NCBI RefSeq assembly: GCF_014648915.1 | Contig: NZ_BMSA01000004.1 | Coordinates: 336,539 to 400,538 of the forward strand | DNA from: Streptomyces phaeofaciens | Lineage (GTDB): Bacteria > Actinomycetota > Actinomycetes > Streptomycetales > Streptomycetaceae | Length of the DNA: 64,000 bases | Direction of reading: 5' to 3' | Part shown: piece after piece, positions 63,465 through 64,000 of the stretch | Numbering within the stretch: position 1 is the stretch's first letter | How the letters are laid out: each line of letters starts with the position of its first letter | The notes under the pieces: model-generated | The model's database searches: none | Told to the model about the DNA's origin: nothing | The model's input: only the letters and a program-made list of their open reading frames with translations | Program-made: the position numbers and the translations under genes

Positions 63465-64000
63465 ATGAGCACGACCCCTGTCATCGGCCGCATTCCGGTC
63501 CGCGAGGTGCGGCCGGCGGTGGAGGGCGGCAGACGCCCGGCCAAGGCTGTCGCGGGGGAAACGTTCCAAGTGACGGCGACCGTGTTCCGTGAGGGGCACG
63601 ACGCCGTCGCGGCCAATGTCGTCCTGCGCGGCCCCAAGGGCCGCCGCGGTCCCTGGACGCCGATGCGTGAACTCGCCCCCGGCACCGACCAGTGGGGCGC
63701 CGACGTGACCCCGGACGCGCCGGGCCGCTGGACGTACACGGTGGAGGCCTGGAGCGACCCGGTCACCACCTGGCAGCACCGCGCGCGCGTCAAGATCCCG
63801 GCCGGCATCGACGTGGGCTCGGTGCTGGAGGAGGGCGCGGAACTCTACGAGCGGGCGGCGGCCGGCGTGCCGAGGGGCCGGGCCCGCACCACGGTCCTGA
63901 AGGCGGCGCGGGCCCTGGGCGACGACTCCCTGCCGGTCTCGCGGCGGCTGGCGGCGGCGTCGGCGCCGGAGGTGGACGCGGTCCTGGCCCGCCACCCCCT
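63465..64000 (+). CDS. glgE: Maltosyltransferase GlgE (3' end outside window)
   Basis: N-terminal part of alpha-1,4-glucan:maltose-1-phosphate maltosyltransferase, open to the window edge. MSTTPVIGRIPVREVRPAVE, ETFQVTATVFREGHDAVAAN and PGTDQWGADVTPDAPGRWTY are characteristic. GlgE polymerises maltose-1-phosphate made by TreS and Pep2; GlgX, encoded 1.2 kb away on the other strand, would trim branches. ATG 63465 follows GAAGGTGAG. The spacer before it contains repeats of CCCGGCGGAC. Confidence 0.92.
   Translation, partial: MSTTPVIGRIPVREVRPAVEGGRRPAKAVAGETFQVTATVFREGHDAVAANVVLRGPKGRRGPWTPMRELAPGTDQWGADVTPDAPGRWTYTVEAWSDPVTTWQHRARVKIPAGIDVGSVLEEGAELYERAAAGVPRGRARTTVLKAARALGDDSLPVSRRLAAASAPEVDAVLARHP

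Overview
The window is very GC-rich (codon third positions almost always G or C), with abundant GTG starts, four-base stop/start overlaps, leaderless-looking promoters and Streptomyces hallmark families (conservon, DUF742, DUF5133, GH46/GH64 exoenzymes, GlgE). It is best read as chromosomal sequence of a Streptomyces or close relative. I see no rRNA, tRNA, CRISPR array, insertion sequence, prophage or plasmid module.

Layout. Positions 1-5.2 kb: 5'-truncated secretory lipase, MOSC protein, ATP-binding anti-sigma-like protein with a duplicated start region, membrane protein, secreted GH46 chitosanase behind a palindromic operator and tandem 16-bp repeats, and an Mrr-like membrane protein. 5.2-8.3 kb: three-gene corrinoid-type ABC importer under a cobalamin riboswitch. 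8.4-15.8 kb: secreted M4 metalloprotease, small secreted protein, flavodoxin-like protein, lone roadblock protein, ArsR regulator, DUF3500 lipoprotein and two unknown proteins. 16.0-21.3 kb: a complete conservon (cvnA-B-C-D plus two P450 genes, every junction overlapping). 21.5-25.5 kb: PucR and TetR regulators, Sua5/YciO protein and dienelactone hydrolase. 25.6-31.7 kb: GH64 glucanase behind a LacI-type operator, second M4 protease and S9 peptidase. 31.9-41.6 kb: methyltransferase, MHYT membrane protein, metallophosphoesterase, LLM oxidoreductase, TauD dioxygenase, aldo/keto reductase, large PAS-GAF-SpoIIE phosphatase, peroxiredoxin and DoxX protein. 41.6-49.3 kb: AraC/MFS pair, MarR regulator, a complete P450-ferredoxin-reductase operon, an atypical response regulator and a zinc dehydrogenase. 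A 17-bp motif next to the MarR gene recurs three times between the last two, so these genes may form one local regulon. 49.4-55.5 kb: orphan histidine kinase, DNA ligase, NLP-type secreted protein, GNAT, stand-alone HemC and unknowns. 55.7-57.9 kb: MarR-ABC exporter operon with a perfect 23-bp operator. 58-59.3 kb: SigB/F-type sigma factor and ANTAR protein. 60.1-64 kb: glycogen/maltosyl-glucan metabolism (glgX with an overlapping small ATPase-like gene, DUF5133 gene, start of glgE).

Functionally this is accessory saprophyte territory: at least six secreted or cell-envelope hydrolases, three P450s with different redox arrangements, and many small regulators whose operators can be read directly from the sequence. 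I found no single large undescribed system. The most promising leads are the shared MarR motif linking 44.3 and 48.1 kb, the receiver domain lacking its acidic pocket, the EXXR-less P450 of the conservon, and the duplicated start region with its eight-codon leader ORF at 2.2 kb.
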